64,000 nt of DNA from contig NZ_SHLA01000001.1 of NCBI RefSeq assembly GCF_004217565.1, positions 682,001 through 746,000 of the forward strand. The letters run 5' to 3'. The notes beneath the pieces were generated by a model. It worked only from the letters and a program-made list of their open reading frames with translations. It was not told the DNA's origin and made no database searches. Within the stretch, counting starts at the first letter, position 1; every line of letters begins with the position of its first letter. The DNA is from Zhihengliuella halotolerans (lineage in GTDB: Bacteria > Actinomycetota > Actinomycetes > Actinomycetales > Micrococcaceae). The position numbers and the translations under genes are program-made. This document shows positions 54,495 through 64,000 of this stretch, piece after piece.

Positions 54495-55600
54495 TCGCAC
54501 TGCTGATGGGCGCCAGCCTGGCCTTGATTCTCACGTTCGTCGGCACACCGCTGCTGATCAAACTGCTGGTCTACAAGCGGTACGGCCAGTTCGTGCGCGA
54601 CGACGGCCCGACGTCGCACCACACCAAGCGCGGCACACCGACGATGGGCGGGGCGATGATCGTGCTCGCCGTCGTGCTCTCGTACTTCATCACCCACGGG
54701 ATCCGCGCCCTCACGAGTGATCACGCGACGGGGCCGACGACGTCGGGCCTGCTGCTGATGTTCCTCATGGTCGGTATGGGACTCGTCGGGTTCGTCGACG
54801 ATTTCATCAAGATCTCCAAGCAGCGCAGTCTCGGCCTGCGCGCGTGGGAGAAGATCCTGGGACAGGCCGTCGTCGGCATCGGCTTCGCCCTGCTCGCCCT
54901 GCAGTTCCCCAACGAGAAGGGGCTGACCCCGGCGTCGACCCAGATCTCCTTCATCCGCGACATCCCGTGGCTCGATTTCGCGTTCTTCGGACCGATCATC
55001 GGCGCGATCCTCTTCGTCATCTGGTCGAACCTCATCGTCACCGCCACCACCAACGGCGTCAACGTCACCGACGGGCTCGACGGTCTGGCCGCCGGCGCGT
55101 CCATCATGGTCTTCGGCGCGTACACGCTCATGGGCATCTGGCAGTACAACCAGTCCTGCGGCTCCTCCCGGGCGATCGGCTCGGTCTGCTACGAGGTCCG
55201 CGACCCGATGGATCTGGCCCTGCTCGGCGCGATCCTGTGCGGCGCGCTCATCGGCTTCCTCTGGTGGAACACGTCGCCGGCCCACATCTTCATGGGCGAC
55301 ACCGGCTCGCTCGCCATCGGCGGCGCCCTCGCCGCGTTCGCGATCCTCTCGCGCACCGAGTTGCTGCTGGTCGTCCTGGCCGGACTGTTCGTGCTCATCA
55401 CGCTCTCGGTCATCATCCAGGTCGGCTACTTCAAGCTCTCCGGCGGCAAGCGCGTCTTCCTGATGGCGCCGCTGCAGCACCACTTCGAGCTCAAGGGCTG
55501 GGCGGAGGTCACCGTCGTCGTCCGCTTCTGGATCCTCGCCGGACTCTTCGTCGCCGCGGGCCTGGGCATCTTCTACGCCGAATGGGTGGTGGGACTCTAG
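54491..55600 (+). CDS. mraY: Phospho-MurNAc-pentapeptide translocase MraY
   Basis: A 369-residue protein with about ten membrane helices. It attaches phospho-MurNAc-pentapeptide to undecaprenyl phosphate, making lipid I. Conserved loops are [20 protein letters not shown] with the active-site Asp pair, [27 protein letters not shown] and [12 protein letters not shown]. Starts inside murF (ATGA) and ends directly against murD. Confidence 0.97.
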   Translation: MIALLMGASLALILTFVGTPLLIKLLVYKRYGQFVRDDGPTSHHTKRGTPTMGGAMIVLAVVLSYFITHGIRALTSDHATGPTTSGLLLMFLMVGMGLVGFVDDFIKISKQRSLGLRAWEKILGQAVVGIGFALLALQFPNEKGLTPASTQISFIRDIPWLDFAFFGPIIGAILFVIWSNLIVTATTNGVNVTDGLDGLAAGASIMVFGAYTLMGIWQYNQSCGSSRAIGSVCYEVRDPMDLALLGAILCGALIGFLWWNTSPAHIFMGDTGSLAIGGALAAFAILSRTELLLVVLAGLFVLITLSVIIQVGYFKLSGGKRVFLMAPLQHHFELKGWAEVTVVVRFWILAGLFVAAGLGIFYAEWVVGL

Positions 55601-57121
55601 ATGGCGGACCCGAACCGACTCAACGGCTGGGACGCCGACTGGTCCGGCCTGCGCGTCGTGGTGACCGGGCTGGGTCTCAGCGGGTTCTCCGCTGCCGACA
55701 CGCTCATCGAACTCGGCGCGCGCGTCGTCGTCGTCGACGGCAACGATTCGGAGGAGAACCGCCAGCGGGCCGACACCCTGCGCATCGTCGGCGCCGCCGA
55801 CATCCTGCTCGGCGCCGGCCAGCAGGACCAGCTGCCGCTCATCGACGGTGAGGCGCCCGAGCTCGTCGTGACGTCGCCGGGGTGGAACCCGCGTCAGCCG
55901 CTCATCGCCGCCGCGACGGACGCCGGGATTCCCGTCTGGGGCGACGTCGAGCTCGCCTGGAGGGTGCGCGAGCGCGAAGGCCGCCGGACCGCCGAGTGGC
56001 TCGTGCTGACGGGGACCAACGGGAAGACGACGACGGTCTCGATGGCCGAGTCGATGCTGCGGGCCGCGGGCCTGCGCGCGCTGGCCGTCGGCAATGTCGG
56101 AACGCCGATCCTCGACGCGATCCGCGACCCGCAGGGTTTCGACGTGCTCGTCGTGGAGCTCTCCAGCTTCCAGCTGCACTACACCTACACGATGTCGCCG
56201 CTGGCCTCCGCCGTCCTGAACATCGCCGAGGACCACGTCGACTGGCACGGCTCGTTCGAGGAGTACCAGGCCGCGAAGGCCAGGATCTACGAGCGCACGC
56301 GCGTCGCCGCCGTCTTCAACGCCGACGCGCCCGTGACCATGCGGATGGTCGAGGACGCCGACGTCGTCGAGGGCTGCCGGGCCATCGGCTTCACCACGGG
56401 CGTGCCGGCGCGCAGCATGGTCGGGCTCGCCGAGGGGCTGCTCGTGGACCGCGCGTACCTCGAGGATCGGGCGAACTCCGCCATCGAGCTCGCGACCATC
56501 GACGACGTCGGCGAGGTCGCCGCACGACACAACGTCGCCAATGCGCTGGCCGCAGCCGCACTCGTCCGCGCCTACGGAGTGCCGGCCGACGCCGTCCGCG
56601 ACGGCTTGCGGGCCTACCAACCCGGAGACCATCGGATCCAGGCCGTGGCCCGCCGCGACGACATCCTCTGGATCAACGACTCCAAAGCGACCAACCCGCA
56701 CGCCGCGGCAGCGTCCCTGGGCTCCTTCCGCTCCGTGGTCTGGATCGCCGGGGGCCTGTCCAAGGGCGTCGAGTACGACGCGCTCGTCGCCGAGCACGCG
56801 GACCGCCTGCGCGCCGTCGTGCTGATCGGCGCGAATACCGATGATCTCGAGGCGGCGCTGCGAGAACACGCTCCCGATGTTCCCGTATTGCCGGCCTCCG
56901 TGAGAGACACTGGTGGTGCAGGACCGTCCGATGCGAGCACCGGCTCCGGGGTGCGAGTCATGGCCCAGGCCGTTGAACTCGCCGCCGAAGCGGCGCAGCC
57001 CGGGGACACGGTCCTCATGGCACCGGCCGCCGCGTCGATGGACCAGTTCGCGTCCTATGCGCAGCGGGGCAACGCTTTCATCGAGGCGGTGCGTGGTTTG
57101 ATGGAACGGCCCGCGTCCTGA
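55601..57121 (+). CDS. murD: UDP-MurNAc-L-Ala-D-Glu ligase MurD
   Basis: A 506-residue Mur ligase that adds D-Glu. It has VVVTGLGLSGFSAADTLIELGA, VVTSPGWNP, the ATP loop LTGTNGKTTTVSM, NIAEDHVDWHGSFEEYQAAK and INDSKATNPHAAAASL. Zero-base gap to mraY. The C-terminal domain carries an extra Gly/Ser/Thr loop near 430-450. Confidence 0.96.
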   Translation: MADPNRLNGWDADWSGLRVVVTGLGLSGFSAADTLIELGARVVVVDGNDSEENRQRADTLRIVGAADILLGAGQQDQLPLIDGEAPELVVTSPGWNPRQPLIAAATDAGIPVWGDVELAWRVREREGRRTAEWLVLTGTNGKTTTVSMAESMLRAAGLRALAVGNVGTPILDAIRDPQGFDVLVVELSSFQLHYTYTMSPLASAVLNIAEDHVDWHGSFEEYQAAKARIYERTRVAAVFNADAPVTMRMVEDADVVEGCRAIGFTTGVPARSMVGLAEGLLVDRAYLEDRANSAIELATIDDVGEVAARHNVANALAAAALVRAYGVPADAVRDGLRAYQPGDHRIQAVARRDDILWINDSKATNPHAAAASLGSFRSVVWIAGGLSKGVEYDALVAEHADRLRAVVLIGANTDDLEAALREHAPDVPVLPASVRDTGGAGPSDASTGSGVRVMAQAVELAAEAAQPGDTVLMAPAAASMDQFASYAQRGNAFIEAVRGLMERPAS

Positions 57122-57155
57122 CGGGGGCCACGAGGCGGAGTCGGAGGAACCCCAC

Positions 57156-58358
57156 GTGAAGACCCGACGTGCCGGCGGCCTCACGCGCTTCTGGGGCCTG
57201 ATCGAAGGCCAAGAGGGTGGCGGGCGCAACACCGGCTACTACATGATCCTGGGCAGTTCGCTCGCGCTGACCGCAATCGGACTGCTCATGGTCCTCTCTT
57301 CCTCGTCGGTCTCCGCGATCTCCAAGGAGTCCAGCTCCTACGGCCTGTTCATTCGCCAGGGCGTCTTCGCCCTCGTCGGCATCGCCCTGATGCTCGTCCT
57401 CGCCCGGATGCCCGTTCGCTTGTACCGACGCGCGGCCTGGCCGCTGCTGGGTCTTGCCCTCGTCCTGCTGCTCCTCGTACTCACACCCCTCGGCGTGACG
57501 GTCAACGGCAACCGCAACTGGATCGAACTCGGCGGTATCCGCGCGCAGCCCGCCGAGTCGGCCAAGCTCGCGATGGCGATCTGGGGCGCCCATGTACTCG
57601 CCACGAAGTCCCGGCTCGTCGGCGACTGGAAACACGCGCTCGTCCCGGTCGTCTTCCCCGGAGCGGCGCTCATCCTGTTGTTCGTCCTGCTCGGGCACGA
57701 CGTCGGCACCCTGCTCGTGTTCGTACTCATTGTGGCCACGCTTCTCTTCCTGGGCGGGGCGCCCAAGCGCATCTTCGTCCTGGGCGGCCTGGCCGGCATC
57801 GTCGGCGTCATCGCCGTCTTCGCCTTCTCCGACAACCGCATGGGCCGGCTCAACGCGTGGCTTCAGATCGACTGCGAAGGCAACAGCGCCTGCTATCAGC
57901 CGATGCACGGTTTCTATGCGCTCGCCTCCGGCGGCTGGTGGGGCGTGGGCCTCGGCCAGTCCCGGCAGAAGTGGAACTACCTGCCCGAGGCGCAGACCGA
58001 CTACATTCTGGCGATCATCGGCGAGGAGCTCGGGCTCGTGGGAGCCCTGGTGATCGTCGTGCTCTTCGCGGTGATGGCCATCGCGATGTACCGGGTGGCT
58101 TTCCAAAGCCATGACACGTTCGTTCGCGTCGCCACCGGCGGTATCATGGCGTGGTTCATCGGGCAGGCCTTCATCAACATGGGCATGGTCACCGGCCTGC
58201 TGCCGGTGATCGGCATTCCCCTTCCCTTCATCTCCTACGGCGGCAACGCGCTCGTCATCTGCCTCTGCGCAGTCGGCGTGGTGCTGGCCTTCGCACGGCA
58301 GAGCGCGAACAACGAACCCCCGAGCACGACACGACGAAAGACACACCAGAGCGCATGA
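57156..58358 (+). CDS. ftsW: Septal peptidoglycan glycosyltransferase FtsW
   Basis: A 400-residue SEDS protein with about ten membrane helices. It polymerises lipid II at the septum together with FtsI. Family segments are [62 protein letters not shown] and [20 protein letters not shown] lies seven bases before the GTG start. The stop overlaps murG (ATGA). Confidence 0.96.
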   Translation: MKTRRAGGLTRFWGLIEGQEGGGRNTGYYMILGSSLALTAIGLLMVLSSSSVSAISKESSSYGLFIRQGVFALVGIALMLVLARMPVRLYRRAAWPLLGLALVLLLLVLTPLGVTVNGNRNWIELGGIRAQPAESAKLAMAIWGAHVLATKSRLVGDWKHALVPVVFPGAALILLFVLLGHDVGTLLVFVLIVATLLFLGGAPKRIFVLGGLAGIVGVIAVFAFSDNRMGRLNAWLQIDCEGNSACYQPMHGFYALASGGWWGVGLGQSRQKWNYLPEAQTDYILAIIGEELGLVGALVIVVLFAVMAIAMYRVAFQSHDTFVRVATGGIMAWFIGQAFINMGMVTGLLPVIGIPLPFISYGGNALVICLCAVGVVLAFARQSANNEPPSTTRRKTHQSA

Positions 58359-59458
58359 ACGCCATTTCGGTAGTCCTGGCCGGCGGCGGCACCGCCGGCC
58401 ACATCTCGCCCCTGCTTGCGATCGCGGGCGCCCTTTCTGACGCCGACCCGACGACGAGGATCACCACCGTGGGCACGGCCTCCGGCATGGAGACGCGTCT
58501 CGTGCCCGCTGCCGGCTACACGCTCGAAACCATCGAGCGCGTCCCGATGCCGCGCCGCCCGTCGATGGCGCTCCTGAAGCTGCCGTTCCGGTTCGCCCGG
58601 GCCGTGCGGCATGCCGGCGAGATCATCGATGCGGCCGGTGCCGACGTCGTCGTGGGCGTGGGCGGGTACGTGTGCACGCCGGTTTACCTCGCGGCCAGAC
58701 GGCGCGGAGTCCCCGTCGTCATCCATGAGGCCAACGCCCGCGCCGGTCTGGCCAACAAGGTCGGCGCCCGGTTCGCGGCCCGCGTGGCCGCGGCGTTCGC
58801 GGGCACCAACCTGCGCAACGCGCAGGTCGTGGGGATGCCGATGCGACGCGAAATCGCGCGGCTCGACCGCGACGCTGCGCGGCGGGAGGCCCGGCTCTCC
58901 CTCGGCCTCGACCCGGAGGCGACGACTCTGGTCGTGACGGGCGGATCCTCGGGCGCGGTCTCGCTGAACCAGGCTCTCGTCGGCGCGCTCGAGGCCATCG
59001 GAAATGCCGAACCGGCGATCCAGGTCCTGCATGTCACCGGCCGAGACAAGCAGATTCGCGGCGCCGACGGCGCCCCGTTGACAGCGCCGGGCTATGTGCA
59101 GGTCGAATACGTGGACGGCATGGAGCGCGCCTACGCGGCGGCCGACCTCATGGTCTGTCGTTCCGGCGCCGGTACCGTGTGCGAGCTGGCGGCCGTCGGT
59201 CTGCCCGCGGTCCTGGTCCCGCTGCCCATCGGCAATGGAGAGCAGCGCCACAACGGGCGTCCGCTCGTCGACGCCGGTGGTGCGATCATGGTCGACAACG
59301 CGGACTTCACGGCGGACTACGTGCGCGAAACCGTGCTGGAGCTACTCGCGGATGCCGACCGGCTCGAGCAGATGGGGCGGGCCGCCGCGGGACACGGCCG
59401 GCGCGACGCTGCGGAATCCGTGGCGCAGCTCGTCCTCGAAGCGGCCGCGGGCGCCTGA
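58355..59458 (+). CDS. murG: UDP-GlcNAc transferase MurG (lipid II synthesis)
   Basis: A 367-residue GT-B glycosyltransferase that adds GlcNAc to lipid I at the inner membrane face. The motifs are [45 protein letters not shown] and [25 protein letters not shown]. The ATG at 58355 overlaps the ftsW stop, which settles the start. Confidence 0.97.
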   Translation: MNAISVVLAGGGTAGHISPLLAIAGALSDADPTTRITTVGTASGMETRLVPAAGYTLETIERVPMPRRPSMALLKLPFRFARAVRHAGEIIDAAGADVVVGVGGYVCTPVYLAARRRGVPVVIHEANARAGLANKVGARFAARVAAAFAGTNLRNAQVVGMPMRREIARLDRDAARREARLSLGLDPEATTLVVTGGSSGAVSLNQALVGALEAIGNAEPAIQVLHVTGRDKQIRGADGAPLTAPGYVQVEYVDGMERAYAAADLMVCRSGAGTVCELAAVGLPAVLVPLPIGNGEQRHNGRPLVDAGGAIMVDNADFTADYVRETVLELLADADRLEQMGRAAAGHGRRDAAESVAQLVLEAAAGA

Positions 59459-59505
59459 GCGCGGGAGTGACGATGGTGGAGATCAGGGAAGAAGAGAAGG
59501 ACGCG

Positions 59506-60924
59506 ATGACGCAGAACGTTGAACAGCCACGCCGTCTCGAGGATCTCGGGCGCGTGCACTTCCTGGGCCTCGGCGGGGTCGGGGTTTCCGCGGTGGCGCG
59601 CCTGATGCAGGCACGTGGTGCCACGATTTCGGGCACGGATGCGAAGGAGCTGCCGGTTCTGCGCGAGCTCGCCGGCGGCGGCGCGCGCGTGCACGTCGGG
59701 TACGCGGCCGAGAACCTCGGCGACGTCGACACCGTCGTCGCATCCTCGATCATCAAGGCCGGCAATCCCGAGTACGACGAGGCCGTGCGCCGCGGCGTGC
59801 GGATCCTGCACCGATCAGAGGGCCTCGCCGCGACGATGGAGGGTCACCGGGTCGTCACCGTCGCCGGAACTCACGGCAAGACCACGACGACGTCGCTCGT
59901 CGCCGTCATGCTGCGCGAGGCCGGTATGGCGCCGTCGTTCGCGATCGGCGCGAACGTCGGAGGCCTCGGCGTGAACGCCGAGCTCGGCGATGGCCGAATC
60001 TTCGTCGCCGAGGCCGACGAGTCCGACGGCTCGTTCATGAACTACGCACCGGACGTCGCCGTCGTCACGAATGTCGAGGCCGACCACCTCGACCACTACG
60101 GCACGGCCGAGGCCGTGCACGAGAGTTTCTACCGCTTCGTCTCCCTCCTGCCCGTCGGCGGGCTACTCATCGCCTGTGCCGACGACGACGGCGCCGCGGC
60201 CCTCGCCGCCCGCGTGCGCCGCGAACGTCCCGATGTCCGCGTGCAGACGTACGGCTTCGCCTCCGGCGCGGACTTCCGGCTCGCGGACGCCCACGCCGAG
60301 GGGCTGCGCTACGGCTGCGACCTCCACTTCGGCGACGGTGGATCCGCTCGGATGGACCTGGCCGTCCCGGGCGACCACAACCTGCTCAACGCCGCCGCGG
60401 CCTTCGCGGTCGGCGCAGAACTCGGCATGGAGCCGGCCCGGGCCGTGGCCGGGCTCGCCGCTTTCTCGGGGGCTGCGCGGCGATTCGAGTACCGCGGGGA
60501 GGCGTCCGGGGTCCGCGTCTACGACGACTACGCCCACCACCCCACGGAGGTCACCGCGGCGCTGCGGGCGGGGCGGGCCGTCGCGGACGGTCACCGCGTG
60601 CACGTTCTCTTCCAGCCGCACCTGTTCTCGCGGACGAAGGAATTCGCCGCTGATTTCGCCGCAGCGCTCTCCCTGGCCGATTCAGCCCATGTGCTCGAGA
60701 TCTACCCGGCGCGCGAAGCGCCGATTGAGGGCGTGACGAGCGCCCTGGTGACCGCCGCGCTGGACACGGCGGGCGGCGCCGTCGCAGCGGAGGAGGCCGC
60801 CGCCCGGCTCGCCGAGGCCGCGGCACCGGGCGACATCGTCATGACGATCGGCGCCGGCGACGTCACGGAGTACGGCCCTCGGATCCTCGACTCGCTGCGC
60901 GCGACCGCGGCGCCGGCGGGGTAG
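59506..60924 (+). CDS. murC: UDP-MurNAc-L-alanine ligase MurC
   Basis: A 472-residue Mur ligase, the first of the series, adding L-Ala. VHFLGLGGVGVSAVARLM, ATP loop VAGTHGKTTTTSL, EADESDGSFMNY, NVEADHLDHYG and VYDDYAHHPTEV. Two starts are possible: ATG 59506 (GAAGGA five bases upstream; closer to the normal family start) and ATG 59473 (GGGAG upstream; 11 more residues, acidic). I prefer 59506. Confidence 0.95.
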   Translation: MTQNVEQPRRLEDLGRVHFLGLGGVGVSAVARLMQARGATISGTDAKELPVLRELAGGGARVHVGYAAENLGDVDTVVASSIIKAGNPEYDEAVRRGVRILHRSEGLAATMEGHRVVTVAGTHGKTTTTSLVAVMLREAGMAPSFAIGANVGGLGVNAELGDGRIFVAEADESDGSFMNYAPDVAVVTNVEADHLDHYGTAEAVHESFYRFVSLLPVGGLLIACADDDGAAALAARVRRERPDVRVQTYGFASGADFRLADAHAEGLRYGCDLHFGDGGSARMDLAVPGDHNLLNAAAAFAVGAELGMEPARAVAGLAAFSGAARRFEYRGEASGVRVYDDYAHHPTEVTAALRAGRAVADGHRVHVLFQPHLFSRTKEFAADFAAALSLADSAHVLEIYPAREAPIEGVTSALVTAALDTAGGAVAAEEAAARLAEAAAPGDIVMTIGAGDVTEYGPRILDSLRATAAPAG

Positions 60925-60926
60925 CG

Positions 60927-61664
60927 GTGGGTGCCGAGCACAACGTCGTCGAATTCCCGCCGCAGCCCGGTCGGGTGTGGAAGAAGCGGCTGCTTGTCGG
61001 CGGTTCCGCGACCCTCGCCGTCGTGCTGGTTCTCATCGGCGTGCTGCTGTATTCGCCGCTGCTGGCGATCGAGCGGGTCGAGATCAGTGGCAACGAGCTG
61101 GCGCGTTCGGAGCACCTCGCCGAAGACCTGCGCGCCCTCGAAGGTGTCCCGTTGCCGCGCGTGGGCCCGGGAACGGTGCTCGAGCTGCTGCAGGATCAGC
61201 GTGCCGTCGAGGACGTCGTCATCCAGGCCGAAGCGCCCGATACGCTGCACGTGATCGTGACCGAGTACCAGCCGGTCGCCATGACGGGACGCAAGGGGGC
61301 GTACAAACTGGTCGCCGCGGACGGCCGCTATCTGAAGACCGTCGAGAACCGCGGGGACTTCGACCTCCCGCTCATCTCCGGGGTGTCGTCGAGCTCGAAG
61401 CCGGAGCTCTTCGAAACCATCACGTCGGTGCTGTCGTCCTTGCCGGAAGAGGTGCTCGCACAGCTGAAGTACGCCACAGCCAAGACGATCGACTCCGTCG
61501 AGCTCGAATTGACCACGGGCGAGAGGGTGCGCTGGGGGAGTGCGGAGAACAACGTCGAGAAGGCGAGCGTCCTGACGGCTCTGCTGGGTATCGAACCGCC
61601 TAAGAATCAGCCGGCGGTGAAGGTCTACGACGTCTCCAGCCCGGAGCGTCCGGTAACCCGTTGA
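60927..61664 (+). CDS. ftsQ: Cell division protein FtsQ
   Basis: A 245-residue bitopic protein: cytoplasmic tail of about 25 residues, a membrane helix (about 26-48), a POTRA domain beginning AIERVEISGNELARSEHLAEDL, and the FtsQ beta domain (VTEYQPVAMTGRKGAYKLVAADGRYL). It links FtsL/FtsB to the early divisome. GTG start two bases after murC. Confidence 0.93.
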   Translation: MGAEHNVVEFPPQPGRVWKKRLLVGGSATLAVVLVLIGVLLYSPLLAIERVEISGNELARSEHLAEDLRALEGVPLPRVGPGTVLELLQDQRAVEDVVIQAEAPDTLHVIVTEYQPVAMTGRKGAYKLVAADGRYLKTVENRGDFDLPLISGVSSSSKPELFETITSVLSSLPEEVLAQLKYATAKTIDSVELELTTGERVRWGSAENNVEKASVLTALLGIEPPKNQPAVKVYDVSSPERPVTR

Positions 61665-61751
61665 GATCAGTGCTCCGACACGCGGCCCCGGTCGTTGCTT
61701 CGGGCCCGCAGGAACCATAGCGTCTACTTAGCAGCAGCTTGACATAACTAT

Positions 61752-61776
61752 AACCCTCAACCTCAAGGTTAGGGTT
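61752..61776 (+). promoter_or_regulatory. Inverted repeat upstream of ftsZ
   Basis: AACCCTCAACCT and AGGTTAGGGTT pair around CA with one bulged base. It lies about 50 bases before the ftsZ start, just downstream of TTGACA (61739-61744) and TATAAC (61749-61754). It could be an operator or a leader hairpin. Confidence 0.5.
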
Positions 61777-61828
61777 GAACGTCGAACAGCACACCCGCAC
61801 AGCACACACCGAGCAAGGGATACAGGAC

Positions 61829-63109
61829 GTGGCAGCTCCCCAGAATTACCTCGCCGTCATCAAGGTCGTCGGCATCGGCGGTGGCGGCGTCAACGCCGTC
61901 AACCGGATGATCGAAGTCGGCCTCCGTGGCGTCGAATTCATTGCGATCAACACCGACGCGCAGGCGCTGCTGATGAGCGACGCCGACGTCAAGCTCGACG
62001 TCGGCCGCGAGCTCACCCGCGGCCTCGGCGCCGGTGCCAACCCAGAGGTGGGCCGCCAGGCCGCCGAGGACCACGCGGAGGAGATCGAAGAGGTCCTGCG
62101 CGGGGCCGACATGGTCTTCGTGACCGCAGGCGAGGGCGGCGGCACGGGTACCGGCGGCGCGCCCGTCGTCGCCCGCATCGCCCGTTCGCTCGGCGCGCTG
62201 ACCATCGGCGTGGTGACGCGCCCGTTCACGTTCGAGGGTCGCCGTCGTGCGACCTCGGCCGAGGCCGGAATCGACGCCCTGCGCGACGAGGTCGACACGC
62301 TCATCGTCATCCCCAACGACCGACTGCTCTCCATCAGCGACCGCAACGTCTCGGTCCTGGACGCGTTCCGCTCGGCGGACCAGGTGCTGCTCTCCGGCGT
62401 GCAGGGCATCACGGACCTGATCACGACTCCGGGCCTGATCAACCTCGACTTCGCCGACGTGAAGTCCGTCATGCAGGGCGCCGGCTCCGCGCTGATGGGC
62501 ATCGGTTCGGCACGAGGTGAGGATCGAGCGGTCAAGGCCGCCGAACTCGCCATCGCCTCGCCGCTGCTCGAGGCCTCGATCGACGGGGCGCACGGCGTCC
62601 TGCTGTCGATCCAGGGTGGTTCCGACCTCGGCCTCTTCGAGATCAACGAAGCGGCGCGCCTGGTGCAGGAGGTCGCCCACCCGGAGGCCAACATCATCTT
62701 CGGTGCGGTCATCGACGACGCGCTGGGAGACGAGGCGCGGGTGACCGTGATCGCCGCCGGATTCGACCAGGTGGACGTGACGAACGCCCCGGCGAACAGC
62801 CAGGGCTACGCGAACCCGCAGACGGTGGCCGCCCAGGCCGCGCCGGCCGCGGCCGCTAGTCAGGCGTCCTCCGTCCCGGGCACGATGCCGCTGAACTCGT
62901 CGTCGAACGGTCAGTCCGTACCGGGCACCATGCCGCTGAACCCGCCGGCGGCCACGTCTCCGGCACCCGCGTCGGCTCAGTCGGCCGCTGAGCCGGCTCA
63001 GGCCGAGGCGCGGCCCGCGCAGCAGTACGAGGACCTGCCGACGGTCGTCGACCAGGACCTCAGTGCGTCGGAGAGCGACGATCTGGACGTGCCCGACTTC
63101 CTGAAGTAA
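61829..63109 (+). CDS. ftsZ: Cell division GTPase FtsZ
   Basis: A 426-residue tubulin homologue that forms the Z ring. GTPase motifs: [32 protein letters not shown] (tubulin signature) and the T7 loop [12 protein letters not shown] Pro/Ala/Ser-rich linker at about 330-400 contains a repeated SVPGTMPLN, and the C-terminal peptide DLDVPDFLK binds partner proteins. The GTG at 61829 gives the usual start ([14 protein letters not shown]); a reading from 61775 would add 18 residues. AGGGA is upstream. Confidence 0.97.
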   Translation: MAAPQNYLAVIKVVGIGGGGVNAVNRMIEVGLRGVEFIAINTDAQALLMSDADVKLDVGRELTRGLGAGANPEVGRQAAEDHAEEIEEVLRGADMVFVTAGEGGGTGTGGAPVVARIARSLGALTIGVVTRPFTFEGRRRATSAEAGIDALRDEVDTLIVIPNDRLLSISDRNVSVLDAFRSADQVLLSGVQGITDLITTPGLINLDFADVKSVMQGAGSALMGIGSARGEDRAVKAAELAIASPLLEASIDGAHGVLLSIQGGSDLGLFEINEAARLVQEVAHPEANIIFGAVIDDALGDEARVTVIAAGFDQVDVTNAPANSQGYANPQTVAAQAAPAAAASQASSVPGTMPLNSSSNGQSVPGTMPLNPPAATSPAPASAQSAAEPAQAEARPAQQYEDLPTVVDQDLSASESDDLDVPDFLK

Positions 63110-63120
63110 GAGCACGGACT

Positions 63121-63159
63121 GCCGCTGGCCGGCCGGGCACCGCCCGGTCGGCCAGCGGC
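63121..63159 (+). terminator. Hairpin after ftsZ
   Basis: Eighteen-base arms (63121-63138 and 63142-63159) with one wobble pair and a three-base loop. There is no T-run, so it may only partly stop transcription into pgeF. Confidence 0.6.
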
Positions 63160-63197
63160 GTTAAAGAAACCATCAACCTCGAAGGGCGAGGAGTCCC

Positions 63198-63944
63198 ATG
63201 CCGCAGTACAGCCAGGCCGTCGACGGCGGCCTTGTCCGGGTGGCATTCACGACGCGCGAAGAGGGCAACCTGGCCCTGCACGTCGGCGACGATCCGGAGA
63301 CGGTTGCCGCCCGCCGCGCCCGATTGGTCGCAGAGTTGGGGCTCCCGGCCGCCGCGCAGTTCATGGATCAAGTGCACTCGACCGTCGTCGCGCGCCTCGA
63401 GACGCCCGAGCGGCCCGGGCCCACGGCGGACGCGCTCGTCACGGCCGCGGCCGACCTCCCGCTGGCCGTCATGGTCGCGGACTGCCTGCCGGTGGTCTTC
63501 GCGGCCGTATCCGGGGAGAGCGTGGCCCTCGGTGCCGCCCACGCCGGGCGGCGGGGCCTGCTGGATGGGATCCTGCCCGAGACGGTCGACCGCCTGCGCG
63601 AAGCGGTGGACGCGGGCGCTGCCCCGGCGCGCCTGACCGCCTGGATCGGGCCGTCGATCTGCGGTCGCTGCTACGAGGTGCCCGCGTCGATGCGGGCCGA
63701 TGCTGAACGCTTGCTGCCTGGCATCGGCAGCACCACGCGCGGCGGATCTGACGGCCTCGACCTCCCAGGGGCCGCGGCCCGGCAACTGCGCGCGCTGGGG
63801 GTCGACGTCGTCGCTTCGGGCGTGTGCACGCTCGAGGACGATCGTTTCTACTCGTACCGCCGCGACCCTGCCACGGGGCGGATCGCTGGCATCATCTGGA
63901 GGAGCGCCGGTGAGGGCGACGAGACGCGGAAGGACTCACGATGA
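63198..63944 (+). CDS. pgeF: Peptidoglycan editing factor PgeF (YfiH family)
   Basis: A 248-residue multicopper-oxidase-like (laccase-domain) protein. Metal ligands are in DQVHST, VADCLPVVFA and GAAHAGRRGLLDGIL. The family includes purine nucleoside phosphorylases and the E. coli enzyme that removes wrongly incorporated serine peptides from peptidoglycan precursors. Typical position after ftsZ. GAGGAG before the ATG. The stop overlaps the next gene (ATGA). Confidence 0.93.
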   Translation: MPQYSQAVDGGLVRVAFTTREEGNLALHVGDDPETVAARRARLVAELGLPAAAQFMDQVHSTVVARLETPERPGPTADALVTAAADLPLAVMVADCLPVVFAAVSGESVALGAAHAGRRGLLDGILPETVDRLREAVDAGAAPARLTAWIGPSICGRCYEVPASMRADAERLLPGIGSTTRGGSDGLDLPGAAARQLRALGVDVVASGVCTLEDDRFYSYRRDPATGRIAGIIWRSAGEGDETRKDSR

Positions 63945-64000
63945 CTGAGCAGGAGAGCGAAACCCGGCGGGCGGACCTGAGCGAGCGGCTCGGGCGGGTC
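63941..64000 (+). CDS. Probable YggS-family PLP homeostasis protein, N-terminus only
   Basis: Twenty codons are visible: MTEQESETRRADLSERLGRV. The pattern DLSERLGRV and the position directly after ftsZ-pgeF fit YggS (pyridoxal phosphate homeostasis protein), which is found there in most Actinobacteria. The assignment rests mainly on context. Confidence 0.6.
   Translation, partial: MTEQESETRRADLSERLGRV

Noticed and set aside
54329-57232. 967-codon open frame on the minus strand across murF, mraY and murD
   Set aside because: Arg/Asp/Gly-rich translation typical of the antisense of high-GC genes; the plus strand has complete Mur genes in the same place.

Overview
The window is high-GC, gene-dense chromosomal DNA from an actinobacterium. 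The order mtrA-mtrB-lpqB-comF-hpf-secA, the order etfB-etfA ... iscS-mnmA ... methionine-synthase-like gene, and a division/cell-wall cluster without ftsA all fit Actinobacteria. A MurE of the L-lysine-adding type (DDPH motif), a DUF222/13E12 HNH endonuclease, DUF3040 next to mraZ, and the general style of the proteins point to the Micrococcaceae (Arthrobacter/Micrococcus relatives). The genus is an inference. I saw no rRNA, tRNA, CRISPR array, insertion sequence or prophage.

Layout. 1-4.3 kb: a TPM-domain membrane protein and the start of pspA on the minus strand, divergent from an HtrA-like protease. 4.5-7.1 kb: etfB-etfA-PIG-L deacetylase, closed by a perfect bidirectional terminator. 7.1-11.0 kb (minus): an RskA-like protein, TrmL, a J-domain protein, and a FolP2-type dihydropteroate-synthase homologue coupled to a RibD-type reductase. 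11.1-21 kb: a conserved unknown, cysteine desulfurase and MnmA (tRNA thiolation), a CPBP protease, the HNH protein, chorismate mutase, a methionine-synthase-like protein, and a polytopic membrane protein. 21.1-30.7 kb: MtrA-MtrB-LpqB signalling, ComF, ribosome hibernation factor, SecA, and an Rv3235-family protein. 30.7-43 kb: LysM proteins, a SAF/CpaE-like pair, the giant NAD-glutamate dehydrogenase, PdtaS, and a six-LysM lytic transglycosylase. 43-46.5 kb: an Rv2175c-type DNA-binding protein, polyprenyl synthase, DinB, DUF3040. 46.6-64 kb: the complete dcw cluster mraZ-rsmH-ftsL-like-ftsI-murE-murF-mraY-murD-ftsW-murG-murC-ftsQ-ftsZ-pgeF-(yggS).

How it fits together. Much of the window concerns envelope growth. 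The dcw cluster makes and polymerises lipid II at the septum. MtrAB-LpqB senses envelope and division state, and a 9-bp-phased GTCACA array upstream of the LysM/SLT hydrolase suggests that this enzyme is an MtrA target. SecA, HtrA, PspA/TPM and polyprenyl synthase serve envelope export, quality control and lipid carriers. The mraZ promoter carries a 10-bp-phased MraZ operator overlapping its -10 box, and two further operator-like elements lie in reverse orientation upstream.

A second theme is translation initiation. At least nine genes have a TAnnnT hexamer 6-7 bases before the start codon and no convincing Shine-Dalgarno sequence, which is the signature of leaderless mRNAs. The same signature precedes two mini-ORFs, one of them overlapping the start of the glutamate dehydrogenase gene. 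The least explained features are the FolP2/RibD-like pair, the SAF/CpaE-like pair with a degenerate P-loop and no pilus genes, the methionine-synthase-like protein without visible zinc ligands, and the duplicated mini-ORF segment upstream of DUF3040.
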